Below, piece by piece: positions 46,313 through 57,600 of a stretch of DNA of 64,000 bases. This DNA comes from Hymenoscyphus infarciens (Eukaryota; Ascomycota; Leotiomycetes; Helotiales; Helotiaceae). Both the position numbers and the translations under genes were made by a program. The notes beneath the pieces were generated by a model. The model was not told the origin of the DNA. It searched no databases and saw only the letters and a program-made list of their open reading frames with translations. The DNA is taken from the NCBI GenBank assembly GCA_001414345.1, contig LLCB01000016.1, forward strand, positions 186,001-250,000, written 5' to 3'. Position 1 is the stretch's first letter; each line of letters opens with the position of its first letter.

Positions 46313-46723
46313 GTAGAGTTACTAGATATAAACTTCAAGTCTATACGCGAGTCTCTTAGAGAGTAGAGTATTCAAAGAGCTTGCAAATTAGACTACGGAA
46401 CCATTAACGCCGTGTGCGAAAAAGAGAGGCTTTTGAGAGATAATCAAGAGACGGAGCGTTTAAATTGGGAAGACGAGGTTTCTATAGAGCGACCGGTGGC
46501 AAAAGATTAGCACGATGTATGTTTTTATGACGAGTTTCATTTAGGAGTTGGTCTTATAGTTATAAAACGTATCAAACGACTCCTCGGAAAGGCGCAAAGA
46601 CACTGGAAGAAGGTCATATTAAAAGACACGAAGGCAAAGGCACGAGAGAACAAACACTTGAAGCCTTCCGATAATCTTCGACGAATTTCGCTCTCAAAGC
46701 CTTACTCTTTGCCACGACGCTGA
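46313..46723 (+). pseudogene. Tc1/mariner-like transposase remnant
   Basis: One plus-strand frame of 136 codons with only two internal stops (46364, 46508) reads a helix-turn-helix-like YGTINAVCEKERLLRDN, then DVCFYDEFHLGVGLIVIKRI with the YDEFH position of the second catalytic Asp, then KVILKDTKAKARENKHLKP. This resembles the DDE part of fungal Tc1/mariner transposases. The frame is lost after 46723, but coding-like PGVSPDVFFMSTANSLKKKF continues near 46793-46850 in another frame. A short related piece may lie at 54115-54150. Confidence 0.6.
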
Positions 46724-46978
46724 TTTAGCACACTTTTCTATTACAACTGATACTTCGGTTAAAGAAAATAAGCTAAAGGTTCTAGCTTTACCTGGCGTAT
46801 CTCCTGATGTGTTTTTTATGTCCACAGCCAATTCGTTAAAGAAGAAGTTTTATCGAAAGTCTGCTTCAGATGAGCAAATGTTAGAGAGGGGGAGTATTGT
46901 AGAAATTTGAGGTATTTTGGCGGGGCAACACGTGCCTTAGCATAACTTTATCCTACGAGAAGGAGCAACCCGCCCCGA

Positions 46979-47402
46979 CGTCGACAACTCAACGCACATG
47001 AGATAAAAACTTTCAAGACTCAGAATCAGATTAATTTAGCACAATGCGCATCTACTCATATTCTTGTTATATATTTACGATCAGTTGTTGCTAAGTTATA
47101 CGTCGCGAAGTTAGCAAGAGCGCTAAATTGTGGTGCCAACTTTTCTGTCCACCGGGAGGCTGGCTCCCGGTAGACAAAATAAGTGATACTATTACTTCAA
47201 TCTACAAGAAGTACCAACGTCTATAACTCGACGCAAACAAGTTAAAAGCGCTCAAGACTTAGGCTAAGTGTGAACTAGGACTTTGCGTATCTGTTCGTAT
47301 TTTTATTATATTTTTACGATTTTTTGTCGTTGTTTAATCACGTTGTGATTTTAGTACGGTCGCAAATTATAGTGCTACTTTTTTTGTCTACCGGGAGGCT
47401 GG
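46979..47402. repeat. Diverged tandem repeat, period about 239 bp
   Basis: Unit 1 (46979-47217) and unit 2 (47218-47402) share order and wording (CGTCGACAACTCAACGC against CGTCTATAACTCGACGC; TATATTTACGATCAGTTGTT against TATTTTTACGATTTTTTGTC). Both end TCTAC/TCCACCGGGAGGCTGG. In unit 1 the end forms a hairpin, CCGGGAG-GCTGG-CTCCCGG (47152-47170), extended by a nearly perfect outer stem. It could be two nested solo ends of one element. Confidence 0.6.
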
Positions 47403-47423
47403 TAAGAGCGGGGAAGAGTGAGT

Positions 47424-47592
47424 ACTCCCCTCCCCCCCCCTAAATAAAATGTATCAGTTGGCAGGGGCAGTAATAGAATAACAAAGATGCTTCTATTGGC
47501 CAAACACCCTAACATTACCAGGACTTTGCACTGCCTCCCCCAGTTCGCCACTGTACCACTTTTACATTTTATTTAGCGGGGGAGGGGGGAAG
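47424..47592. mobile_element. Small foldback (MITE-like) element, ~169 bp
   Basis: Left arm CCCCCCTAAATAAAATGTA (ending 47453) pairs with right arm TACATTTTATTTAGCGGGGG (from 47564). The inner GTTGGCAGGGGCAG is roughly complementary to CTGCCTCCCCCAGTTCGCC. The arms are G/C-run-rich at the tips. No ORF. Confidence 0.5.
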
Positions 47593-47943
47593 CAATACTG
47601 GGAACGCCCGGAATATCTTCATTCCACTTTTCATGCATGAAACGGCTTGGTGATCATCGCTTGCCCCACCCCCTTTCCTCAGCATAGGACGTGTCACCTC
47701 GCCCTCATACAATCCCGAGAGCCCAACCGTACCAACTGCCAATCGTACCGACTGCCAACCGTACCAGCTCACCAACAAGGTCATCTAGCTAAGGATGTGT
47801 GTTTGTATGTATGTATTGATGAATTTCAACTTGACGTGGAGGCGTGAGATATGAGAGGTGTGTAGACTGCGGACTCTGGACCTCCGCCTCTGGACACGTC
47901 CGTCCCAAACACCGATTCCCTGAAGTTGGCGAATAAGATTCAT

Positions 47944-47987
47944 AGCTTACCCCGCATTCTCAGCTCCCTGATTATGCGGGGTAAGCT
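47944..47987. promoter_or_regulatory. Perfect 14-bp inverted repeat in the regulator promoter
   Basis: AGCTTACCCCGCAT (47944-47957) and ATGCGGGGTAAGCT (47974-47987) are separated by 16 nt, 57 bp before the ATG of the Zn2Cys6 gene. GCGGGG fits the CreA/Mig1 core (SYGGRG) on both arms. It could be an operator or form a hairpin in the 5' leader. Confidence 0.5.
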
Positions 47988-48043
47988 CTATTATCTGGGA
48001 ACAAGACCATGTCTCTATTCTTCAACTACTCACACTACACACT

Positions 48044-51015
48044 ATGTCGACACGAGCATTGCAACAACCTCCCTTACCAGCTTGGGAAGAATCGGTGGTG
48101 GAAAGAGTACTTTCTGGGGAACCCTCTCTTCCTAGATTGCCGGTGTCCAAGTCTGGTCGAAAGCAACATCGAAGCTGCGATCAGTGCAGAAAAGGCAAAA
48201 AGGGCTGTGATGCTGTCATTCTGAAAGACTTTGCAAAGGATATGGCCGATTTGGGACAAGGTGCGTGTGGGACTTCCATTTAAATTGCTCCTCTTGTGGA
48301 CTTTCTGAGATTTGTCCAGGAACGCTTCCCCTCGGTCCCTGCTCGAACTGCACAAAGACGGGCAAGAATTGTACCTTCGTATGGCTCTTCTCGCAAGAGA
48401 AAGACCGCATTCGACGAACGAACGATAGATCCGGGCGGCTATTTTTAAAGCACGTGAAGTTGCGGCGAGCAACTGAAATCCAGTCGGATATTTCGTGTCT
48501 AGACATAGGGATATCATCAGATGGTGCTCGAGAACCCGTAAACAAAAGGGTGCGGCGTGGACGCAGCGGACAAAGCGAACACTCCTCTGTTGAACAATCG
48601 CAATCGGCCAGGTCCCCTCCTGCTTTACAATGGGACCTCGATGACATTTCGGAAAGAGAAAGTGTGTTCGCAAGTCCCGAAACCTTCTCCAGTATTTCGC
48701 AGTGTTGCAACAGCAGAAGGACCTCTTTCGGGGAAGAAACCAGCCAACAACCGCCCCTATTCTCAAACCTCGTCCGGAGCGAGCCCCTTAATACCGCGCC
48801 ATTAGGATGCTCTTTTTCCGCTGCCCCTGGCCTTTCTCACACCCGGAATATCCAAACTGGTACCTCAAGACCAATGAAACGACTCAAACAGCCATCGGTC
48901 GATATTTCTCCCTTCTCAATACCGGAAAACCTAGCAACTTTCACCAACAAGAGTCTCATGACTGAGAATTTGATGAAAGTGTACCATGATAGCTTGGAGA
49001 ATGCACTATCATGCTGGTTAACGGAGAGGACTTGCCCTTACGGTAACCGAGCAGTAACTTCCAACGGCGCTGGCTCAATCGACACATCGATGCTTCGCGA
49101 ATGGGGTCCTGATTGGTCCAACAGAATATGTAGACAGGTCATCAATCTTGATCGGAAATCTGCTGTCATTCAGGACAAGCCGCTGACCAGGCTCGAAGAC
49201 AAGGCAGCATCGAACGCACTAAACCTTGTAATCATGGCCTTTGCAACTCAATGGTCACAGTCGAGCGAGCGGAGCCGAACAAAGTATCAGCCTGTGAATA
49301 CCACCAACGATCTCGTCGATGACGAGGCACAAAGCCCGTGGTACGCTAGCTATCATGCGGACCATGACTTTACACCTCCTGCAATGGAGTTTGACAGGAT
49401 CATGCAGGAAACCCTTTGGGCTCAAGCAAGGCGTGCACTACAGGATGCAACACATATCGAATCATTTCGGGTCGTTTTTGCTCACATAATTTTTGCTCTT
49501 ACTCAGAGGCCACTGAATATTAACCAGCATTCCCCCTCCACACGACCAAAACCCAGAAAAGCATCTTCAAGAGGTTTACACACCACTTTGACTCCGGAGA
49601 GCAAAGATAGATATGATTTCACGTCGGAGGCCACAGATCGGGAAGAGCATAGCAGACTCATTGGGGAGATTGAAGATGTTATTAATCAGGATGGGCCTCC
49701 GGTTTTCCTAGAACAAGGGCTTCGCCACATACACGCTCTCCGATGCAAAGTTGACTCTACCTCTGCACAGCTTACCCAGGGAGACAGAAAAACTGTGGAT
49801 CTACTTTATTGGCTTGGCGTGATGTTCGACACACTCTCAGCCGCAATACATAAGCGGCCACTTGTTGTATCGGATGAAGATAGCGATATACATCTTGAAG
49901 ATCCGCCCAATCCAGATTTCCCACGCCAGCATGACCGTGAAGACCGTCAATTTTCATTAACAGAACAACAACACATCCCACATCGCTTAACGTCAACACA
50001 TTCTTCAAAACTCTGGAGCTCGTTTTTCTTCCAAGAGCAAGCTCTCCGTAATAGCACTCCACCAATCCGTTGGCCATGTTCTTACCAGTCCGCAGCAACT
50101 GCACTCGCTGATGCCGCTCCCATCAAAGTCCTCCTCTTCCGCAAAGTCACACGAATACAAACCTTGATCTTAAGACACACCCACGGAGAGCAATTGGAAG
50201 AGGCCATAAAAGACGCCCTTCAGGTACATCAATACTGGAATGCATTGTATGGACCTTTCATTCTCGACTGCGTTGCACATCATGACCAACTCCCCGCTCG
50301 GATTCAGTCCTGGTACATCTGCCTAACAGGACACTGGTACCTTGCAGTACTTCTGCTCGCCGACATCATCCAATTGATCGATACCGACCGTCGGTTGGGT
50401 CTCGAATCTCATCGTCGTTGGCGTGAAACGTGTGGCTTGGTCACTGCTCTCCGCCGACGTACCTCACATGCTGTCGCCGAATTGGCAAGATGCGCCTGTC
50501 CGAGGAAGGATGCGTCTTTCCCTGACGCAGGCGAATTCCACTTTGCGGTAAATCAGGGAGCTCTACTCACTGAGCCCTGGACTCAGGTCTTGATTCGTGT
50601 GTTTGCTAAAGCTGGGGCTTTGCTCCTGGCCGATGCAGCAACATCTCGGTATAGAGCTGATCCAGAGAAGCCCTGCAAGCAGGCCTTGGAGTGTATTGAA
50701 TTGTGCGTGGAAGCTTTGTGGTACTTGGGCAGAAAGTCTGATATGGCATTCCTTGCCGCCAGAGTTTTAGCAGAGGCTTTGAAAGACGCCCAGGAGAAGA
50801 TGGTGACTGTGGGAATGTCCCAGGTTCCAGAAGAATGGCTTGACCCTGGATTCTCAATGGAAGGTGACTTCTCTTTTTCTGTGCCGTCAGCTGAGACAGA
50901 CGGTTTTGTTGCTCAAACTAACGGGGATGTTGAATTTGGATTAATGGACGAAGATATGATGCAGAATTTTCGTGTTGGTTTGGTAGGCGTTGATGATTTC
51001 GGATCATTTGTATGA
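48044..51015 (+). CDS. Zn2Cys6 fungal transcription factor, 970 aa
   Basis: There are two exons: 48044-48260 and 48320-51015 (2913 nt; intron 59 nt with GTGCGT and TCCAG). The zinc cluster is split by the intron: Cys45-x2-Cys48-x6-Cys55, then Cys80-x2-Cys83-x6-Cys90. The six cysteines are all present, but the linker between the halves is 24 residues, longer than the usual 5-12. The RKGKKGC basic turn that contacts CGG triplets is kept. A disordered Ser/Arg stretch follows (about 110-230), then a helical region typical of the middle homology region, and an acidic C-terminus (GLMDEDMMQNF) that could activate. It is likely nuclear and local in action; CGG-N2-CCG sites stand in front of the monooxygenase downstream and the hydrolase upstream. 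One such site (49270-49277) is inside its own coding sequence. Confidence 0.92.
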
Positions 51016-51255
51016 CATTTCTCAGTTTCTTACTTGTAGCCCAAAAAGACCTGGTTTGCTGGTGTTTTCAATTTAGCCCGAGAAGTGTTAATTTCTCCTT
51101 TGAAGAGAAGAGGCTTTAATTCAATATCAAACGTCTGCATGCCTGCTCTGGACCACTCTTTACACGGTTCTTTTCATCTGGTGTGAAAATAGTCTTTTCG
51201 CCGGCAGATTTCTCTGCCACGTAATCTTGCTCCAAAACGATTGCAAGGGAGGAGT

Positions 51256-51473
51256 CGGCTCCGCTCCTCAGAAGGCAGATGCGGCACTGCAGACTAGGCT
51301 GGAACAGACTTTATGAACTGGAAACAGCGAGAACCAATTCAAATCCTTACAACCGACAAGCTACGAAGTCTGAACTCCCAACTAGATCCCGGAAAAATGG
51401 AGGCAACGTCATTAGTAGTCGGCTCCGATCCTTCTATGCTGCGGTCGGATCCTGACGTCTAGTTGCGGCTCCG
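51256..51473. promoter_or_regulatory. Three CGGCTCCG sites in the monooxygenase promoter
   Basis: Exact CGGCTCCG copies lie on the plus strand at 51256-51263, 51420-51427 and 51466-51473, between the regulator's stop and the monooxygenase start at 51695. The first two share the flank GTCGGCTCCG. The last shares CGGCTCCGTG with the complement of the site at 45977. Confidence 0.65.
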
Positions 51474-51694
51474 TGAGGATCTACTGCGGGGTTGATGGGA
51501 AGGGTAGAGAGTGGATCGAATTGATCTAGAAAACGCTGGATGATGAAAGAGCGTATATAGTATAGTCGAAACTTCTTAATTAATGAGAGCCATCATACCT
51601 ATCTCGTCAACATATGTTTTCTGTCATAATTCACTCAACAAAACAAAATATCATTTCTTCCTTTGACAGCCAAACCAAACAAACATCCATCAAT

Positions 51695-53575
51695 ATGGGA
51701 TCCATCGAGGAAGGCATGAAAACCGAACTGACACAATATTCCCAGCGTCGTAGCAAGATCGGAGTCTACGCAGATGATTTGGACGTTGATGCTATCATTG
51801 TAGGAGGAGGCTTCGGTATGTACCGACCCAGCACAAATTCCTTCCTCAGCTGGCGCCTCCAAGAACTGAAATCAATTTCCAGGTGGTGTTTTCTGTCTCA
51901 AAACTCTCCGAGAACGAGGCATTCGGGCTGTGATTTATGAAGCTGGCACCGATCTCGGCGGAACTTGGCGGTGGAATCGCTATCCAGGAGCCCGAGTTGA
52001 TTCAGAAGTGCCTGAATATCAGTTCTCTTGGCCAGAGGTGTATAAAGATTGGACATGGACAACCAACTACCCGAATTATGAGGAGCTCCGAGCCTACTTC
52101 GACCATGTCGACAAGGTCCTCGATATCAAAAAGGATTGCTCGTTCGAAACGGTCGTGACTGGGGCGCAATTCCAAACTTCGGAAGGGAAGTGGCATATCA
52201 AGACTGAAGATGGACGTTTGGCAAAGGCCAAGTATTTTATTGTCGCTGCTGGATTTGTATGCATCTCCAGGTCTTTCTTTCCATGTTGCACTCTGGCTTA
52301 CAAGATACATCTGTAGGCATCCAAACGCTACATCCCACCGTTCAACGGCCTCGAGAAGTTCAAGGGGGCTATTCACCACTCTTCTTTCTGGCCGGAAGAA
52401 GGTGTCGATGTCAAGGGGAAGCGAACTGCTGTGATTGGCACGGGCGCCTCTGGAGTCCAAATTGCCCAGGAATGGGGACCCCAAGTTGGTGAGATGAAAG
52501 TGTACCAACGAACACCCAATCTTGCAGTTCCCATGCAAAAGCGCACGCTCACCGCGGAAGAACAGAACCTCGGGAAGGAGTGGTACTACCGCCTTTACGA
52601 ATACCGCGAGAAGTGTTTCGGAGGATTCCTCTACACCATGTCCGAGAAGGATACCTTCGATGATACCCCCGAGGAACGTGACGCATTTTACCACAAGTTG
52701 TGGGACCACGGAGGATTTCGCTTTTGGCTGGGTAACTACAAGGACATGTTGTACAATGCTGAAGCCAACCAGGAAGCCTACAATTTCTGGGCCAAACATG
52801 TGAGAAATCGACTCGGTGACCCCAAGAAGCGGGACATCTTAGCACCATTGGAGATGCCGCACTTCTTCGGAGTGAAGAGACCATGTCTGGAACAGAACTA
52901 CTACGAGCAATTCAACAGGCCCAATGTTGATATCATTGACATTAAGAACAATCCCATCCTCGAGTTCACTGAGACAGGTATTAAGCTTGAGGACGGCAGC
53001 CACGAAGAATTCGACGTAATTGCCATAGCTACAGGTTTTGTCAGTCTCATATTCATATCAAACACAACACCCAAAAAATACATGTAGCTGCAGCTAACAT
53101 GAAACCACAGGATATTACCACTGGTGGCATGACCCACATGGGCCTCCAAAGCATCAACAACACCAATCTCCAAGATGAGTGGAAAGCTGCGGCCAACACC
53201 TATCTCGGTGTGACCGTGTCTGGGTATCCGAACATGTTCCATCTCTATGGTCCCCACGGCCCAACCCTTCTTTCAAACGGCCCAAGCACCGTTGAAGTTC
53301 AGGGTCGGTGGATCGTTGACTGCATCCAAAAGATGGAACGCCAGAACATCAAGTACATCAACCCCACAACGGAAGCCACCAAGGCGTGGAAGAAACGCAT
53401 CAACGACCTCAGCAATGCGAGTTTGTTTCCCACCACGAAATCGACGTATATGGGTGGAAGCATGCCCGGAAAAGCTTTCGAGCAGGTCAACTATGCTGGT
53501 GGCATTCCGAAATATGTTGTCGAATGTCGGGAGGCTTTGGATGCGTGGAAGGGGTTCGATATTGTCAAGGCCTAA
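51695..53575 (+). CDS. Baeyer-Villiger-type FAD monooxygenase (cyclohexanone/cyclopentanone-monooxygenase-like), 560 aa
   Basis: There are four exons: 51695-51815, 51883-52256, 52317-53039 and 53111-53575 (1683 nt, in frame). GGGFGG at residues 37-42 (restored across intron 1) binds FAD; GGTWRWNRYPG is the conserved loop after it. FKGAIHHSSFWP at 180-191 fits the Baeyer-Villiger fingerprint FxGxxxHxxxW(P/D) exactly. GTGASG at 206-211 binds NADPH, and AIATGF..DITTGG is the late ATG motif. The enzyme should insert oxygen next to a ketone to give an ester or lactone, using NADPH and O2. A downstream esterase-type enzyme would logically act on the product, and the beta-lactamase-fold hydrolase is a candidate. 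An ATG 27 codons upstream (51614) is in frame, but MGSIEEGMK is the usual family start. Confidence 0.93.
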
Positions 53576-54180
53576 CTTTTCCTTCCTTTCCTTGTTGCAA
53601 TTGAGTGTCCCACGAGAATTTTATCTATATTTGTAGTATCAAAACTTTGAACTTTTGGCAATCTTGGAATCTACCTCTTGCATCATTGCGAATAACTAAC
53701 TAATAACTAACTAGGTAACTACTCCAACTAAGCCACCATGGCCGTGATACTTACATCCGCCGATTCTACACTGACATTGCAAAACACCTGAAGGCTCGTA
53801 GGAAAGAGTATCATCATGATCTCCGTAGTAGCCGCAAATTCCAGCACAGACGATGCCCGCGTACAAGTACGGTGGTTCAGAGGCATTTTTGGAAGAGTCT
53901 TGGGGCACATCTTAGGCGTCGAATTACGAAAAAGCGTCCATTGGCCTCTGTCAAGTCCTTCGAATTGGGTTTAGAGCAGTTACGGCATCCTAATTCTACA
54001 AAAGTCCAAAAACAACCAAATCGCAAATCGTAAATCGCAAATCGTTAAATATATAGCCTTTAGAGCTAAATCGCAAATCAATAAAAGTCGATTTTTTAGA
54101 GACTATTCAGAGTAGACGAGAGGTTTTTATAGAGCGACGGATATATAGTAGCGACTCGATAGTAACTTATATCTAATTAA
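53576..54180. other. Intergenic; short tandem repeat and transition to AT-rich DNA
   Basis: No gene is seen. At about 54017-54046 the unit AAATCGC/AAATCGT is repeated in tandem, with another AAATCGC near 54070. From about 54050 composition becomes RIP-like. Confidence 0.5.
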
Positions 54181-54477
54181 GAGCCTATTTAGCTAGTATT
54201 ATTTTTAGATAGTTTAGTATATATACTACTAAAAAGGCGTTATAATAATAATAGATAATTATATATATTTAACACTTTAATATATACTAAATTATTTAGC
54301 TTATATATTTTTTAAGCTAGATTATTTAGCTGAATAAGCTAATATTTATTTAAAAGATTATCTCTACTAAAAAAAAGTAATTATTCTATTATTATTAAAA
54401 CTATAATAATTAGAATCTTTTCTAGTATATCTTTTATTCTTCTAGAAGCTATTATTAATCTTAATAATAATTATAAG

Positions 54478-54649
54478 TGTTAGTATGACTTATGGTCATA
54501 AAAGCGATGTAAAAAGAGTTATATTATCGTTCGTATATACTAAGTAAAGCTAGCTACGATGACTACTTAAGTAGCCTCTAAGCGAGTGTATATATACCTA
54601 CGTATACTAATTTAAATCGCTATTTACCTCTTAAATATATATACTAACA
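54478..54649 (-). repeat. LTR (3' in coding sense) of the copia element
   Basis: 172 bp. It matches 60529-60700 with mostly C/T and G/A differences. Confidence 0.92.
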
Positions 54650-57600
54650 CTGGCACTTCTTTAAAATAATAGAAGTTACTTAAAACTATTAAAAATCACA
54701 TATCTGATCTAACTAATTAGAGCCCTCTATTCCCTGTCCTTAACTAATAAGGAGGCTCTATTTTAGTCTCTTATTTCGTTCTACCTATTCTATAAGGTTG
54801 ATGTCTAACTTATTAGTATCGATTAACTTTTGTAAGGTATTATAGCAACTCTTTTTAGTTATAGTATCTGTAGGATTACTCTTACTATCGATCTATTTAA
54901 TTTTATTAATCTCTCTTAATTTATATACTTCTTATAAGTATATAATATTAATTATTAGTCGCTTCTCCTTAGTCGTACCTAATTTAGCTATATATTTATA
55001 AATAGACTTTAAATTAATATATATTATAAGTAGTACTTTAAATCCTAAGATACTTTTAAAAGTCGATTTTATTAAAGCTATAGCGTTAAATCTAGAGCTT
55101 ATTATATATAATTCTAATACTAAAACACTATAAGTAACTCTCTTATATTTAGTAGAAGACTAATATAAGATATTAGTATTATTATCTTTATCTATAAGAG
55201 TAATAACATAATCGATTTATAATAATAAGTCCTTATTATTAGTAAATAATCTATTAATAAAAGTATATAACTTTAGAAAAGATTTATCTAATTTAATAAA
55301 TTTAAGTCCTTTTAAGAGATTGTCGATTTACTATTAAATTTACTTATTAAAGAGTAAAATATTATTATTTTAAGGATTAATAGTTTAGGCAGTATATAAT
55401 AAGTCAAAAGCAGCCTTAGACTAAGATACTATAGCTAAGTATACCTCTTTAGTACGTTATATAATATATTAATCTTTAGTATCTACTATATATAATATCT
55501 CTTTTATATTAGATATCTTAGATAAGGCCTTTTGTACTAAATCTAAGTATTTTATATAATCCTAAGTAAGAGATATAGAGCTGTTATAATACTTAGTAAT
55601 TAGCCCTCTATTAAATTTAATCAGATAGTTAATAGTAAGCTCTTCTCTCTCCTTAGATATAAATCCAGCTTTGTTAATAGTAAGCTCTTCTTTATTAGCA
55701 AAAGCGTTATTAGCGAGTATAAGAGTATTATTAGTTTAAAGGCCTACTATACTAAAAGAGGTATCTAACTTTACTTACTCGTTATACTACTATAACTTAG
55801 TATATAAAAGACAGGGGTTAAAAGTTAACTGTTCTATTATAAGCCTTATAATATAGTATTTATAATACATTATAAACTAGTAATTACTAGCTTCTAGAAT
55901 ACTATATAATAGTCTAATTACCTCGAAGAATATATCTTCCTATTAAGAATAACCTTTAAGAGAGTATATAAAGAATTTCTAATTTAAGTTAATTAATAAT
56001 TATATATACACTTGAGTAATATCTTAAATAAATACTTATAAGCCTAGAAGTATTATAATAAGTATAAGGATTATTCTCTAGCTTACTCTTTAAATAGTAA
56101 GCGCCTAGGTAAGTACTAGCAACTTCCTAGTATTATTATATACTTAGATAACTAATCTTAACTTCGTAAAAGTAAGTACTATACCCTCGAATTTAATATT
56201 ATTTATAAAGTATAATCTGAATATTCTAGTATTAGAAGGCAACTCCTTCTAGGTAATAATCTTAAAAACACTTTAATTAGTTAATCTATTAATCTCCTTT
56301 TATTATAATTTAATATATACTATACTATTATTAGCTATAAATACTTTAATATTATAAGATTTACTTAAATTAGTAAGAAAAGTTCTAATATCTTTAAGAG
56401 TAATATAGTCGAAATCGTCTATAAAAGTATCTAATTATTAGAATAATACTTTAAAAGACTTATTTAGAGGCCTTAGATACTTTTAGAGCCGTCTACGTCC
56501 GCGCTTCTAGAGAGGTTCTAGTAAGGGTTCTAGAATATTAGTATCTTAATAAATCTCTAAGTAACGAAGTCGATATTAGAGAGAGGGTTATTATTTAATA
56601 TTCTACCTACTCTATGCTTTAAAAGCTCTCTCTTTTTTATAAGATTATAGTATTAGATTATTCAATAGTACTATACTAGAAACTTCCTTAGTCGCCGGTA
56701 CTATTCTAGAAGTTTCTAAAGTTTTAATAAAGTATAGCTTTATAACTATAGATTAAAACTTTATAAGGCTACTTAGTAGTACTATAATATAGTCCTTATT
56801 TTCGATTCCTTAAAAGATAAAAGGTCTTATCTAAGACTTTATATACTCTCTCTATACTAAAACGTTTAAATTTAAGAGTAAGTCTTTAACTTAGTTAATT
56901 AGTCTATTTTATATATTAAGAGCTTCTTTAACTTAATAGGATATAATCTACTTTTATACCTCTTAAGTAGCCTTCTTATAAGTCTCTAACCTCGTAGAAA
57001 TCAGTTATAAAGGTACGTTGTTTATAGTTATTCAAGTATATATCTTATATACTAATAAAGTAGAGACTAGACTATTTAGGCCTACTATATCATTAATTAC
57101 TTTAAAGGCTATTTAAAGTACTAAACTTTATAAGAGATAAGGCTCTTATTTATATATAATATTATATATCTATTAAATTAGTCTATAGTATTATTCTACT
57201 ATACTAATTAAATTATATGCCTTAACTAGTATAGTTTTTACTATAGTATCTATTCTAGTAGTAGAGTATATAAAGTCCTTTTTAATAAAGTTTATCCTAG
57301 TATTTATAATAATATAGTTAAGAGGTCTAAGATATATATTAATCTAATATCTTTAAAAGACCTCCTATATAGTCGTTGCTTTTATATCTAGTAAAAAGTT
57401 ACCTACTTAATACCTTATTACTTCGTCTATATAGTATAAGACCGTCTACTTATTAAGGAAGAAAGTATTAATTAAAACACTATAATTAAATTCAAAGTCG
57501 TTATAAAGAGTAAACTTAAACCAGCCTAGCGAACTTCTATACTTTTAATAGTATTCGTAGAATTTAATAAGATGTTAAAGGATGTCTTAGTTAATATAAT

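Noticed and set aside
48074..48766. 230-codon minus-strand ORF
   Set aside because: It is antisense to the Zn2Cys6 gene, whose zinc cluster and codon use are clear.
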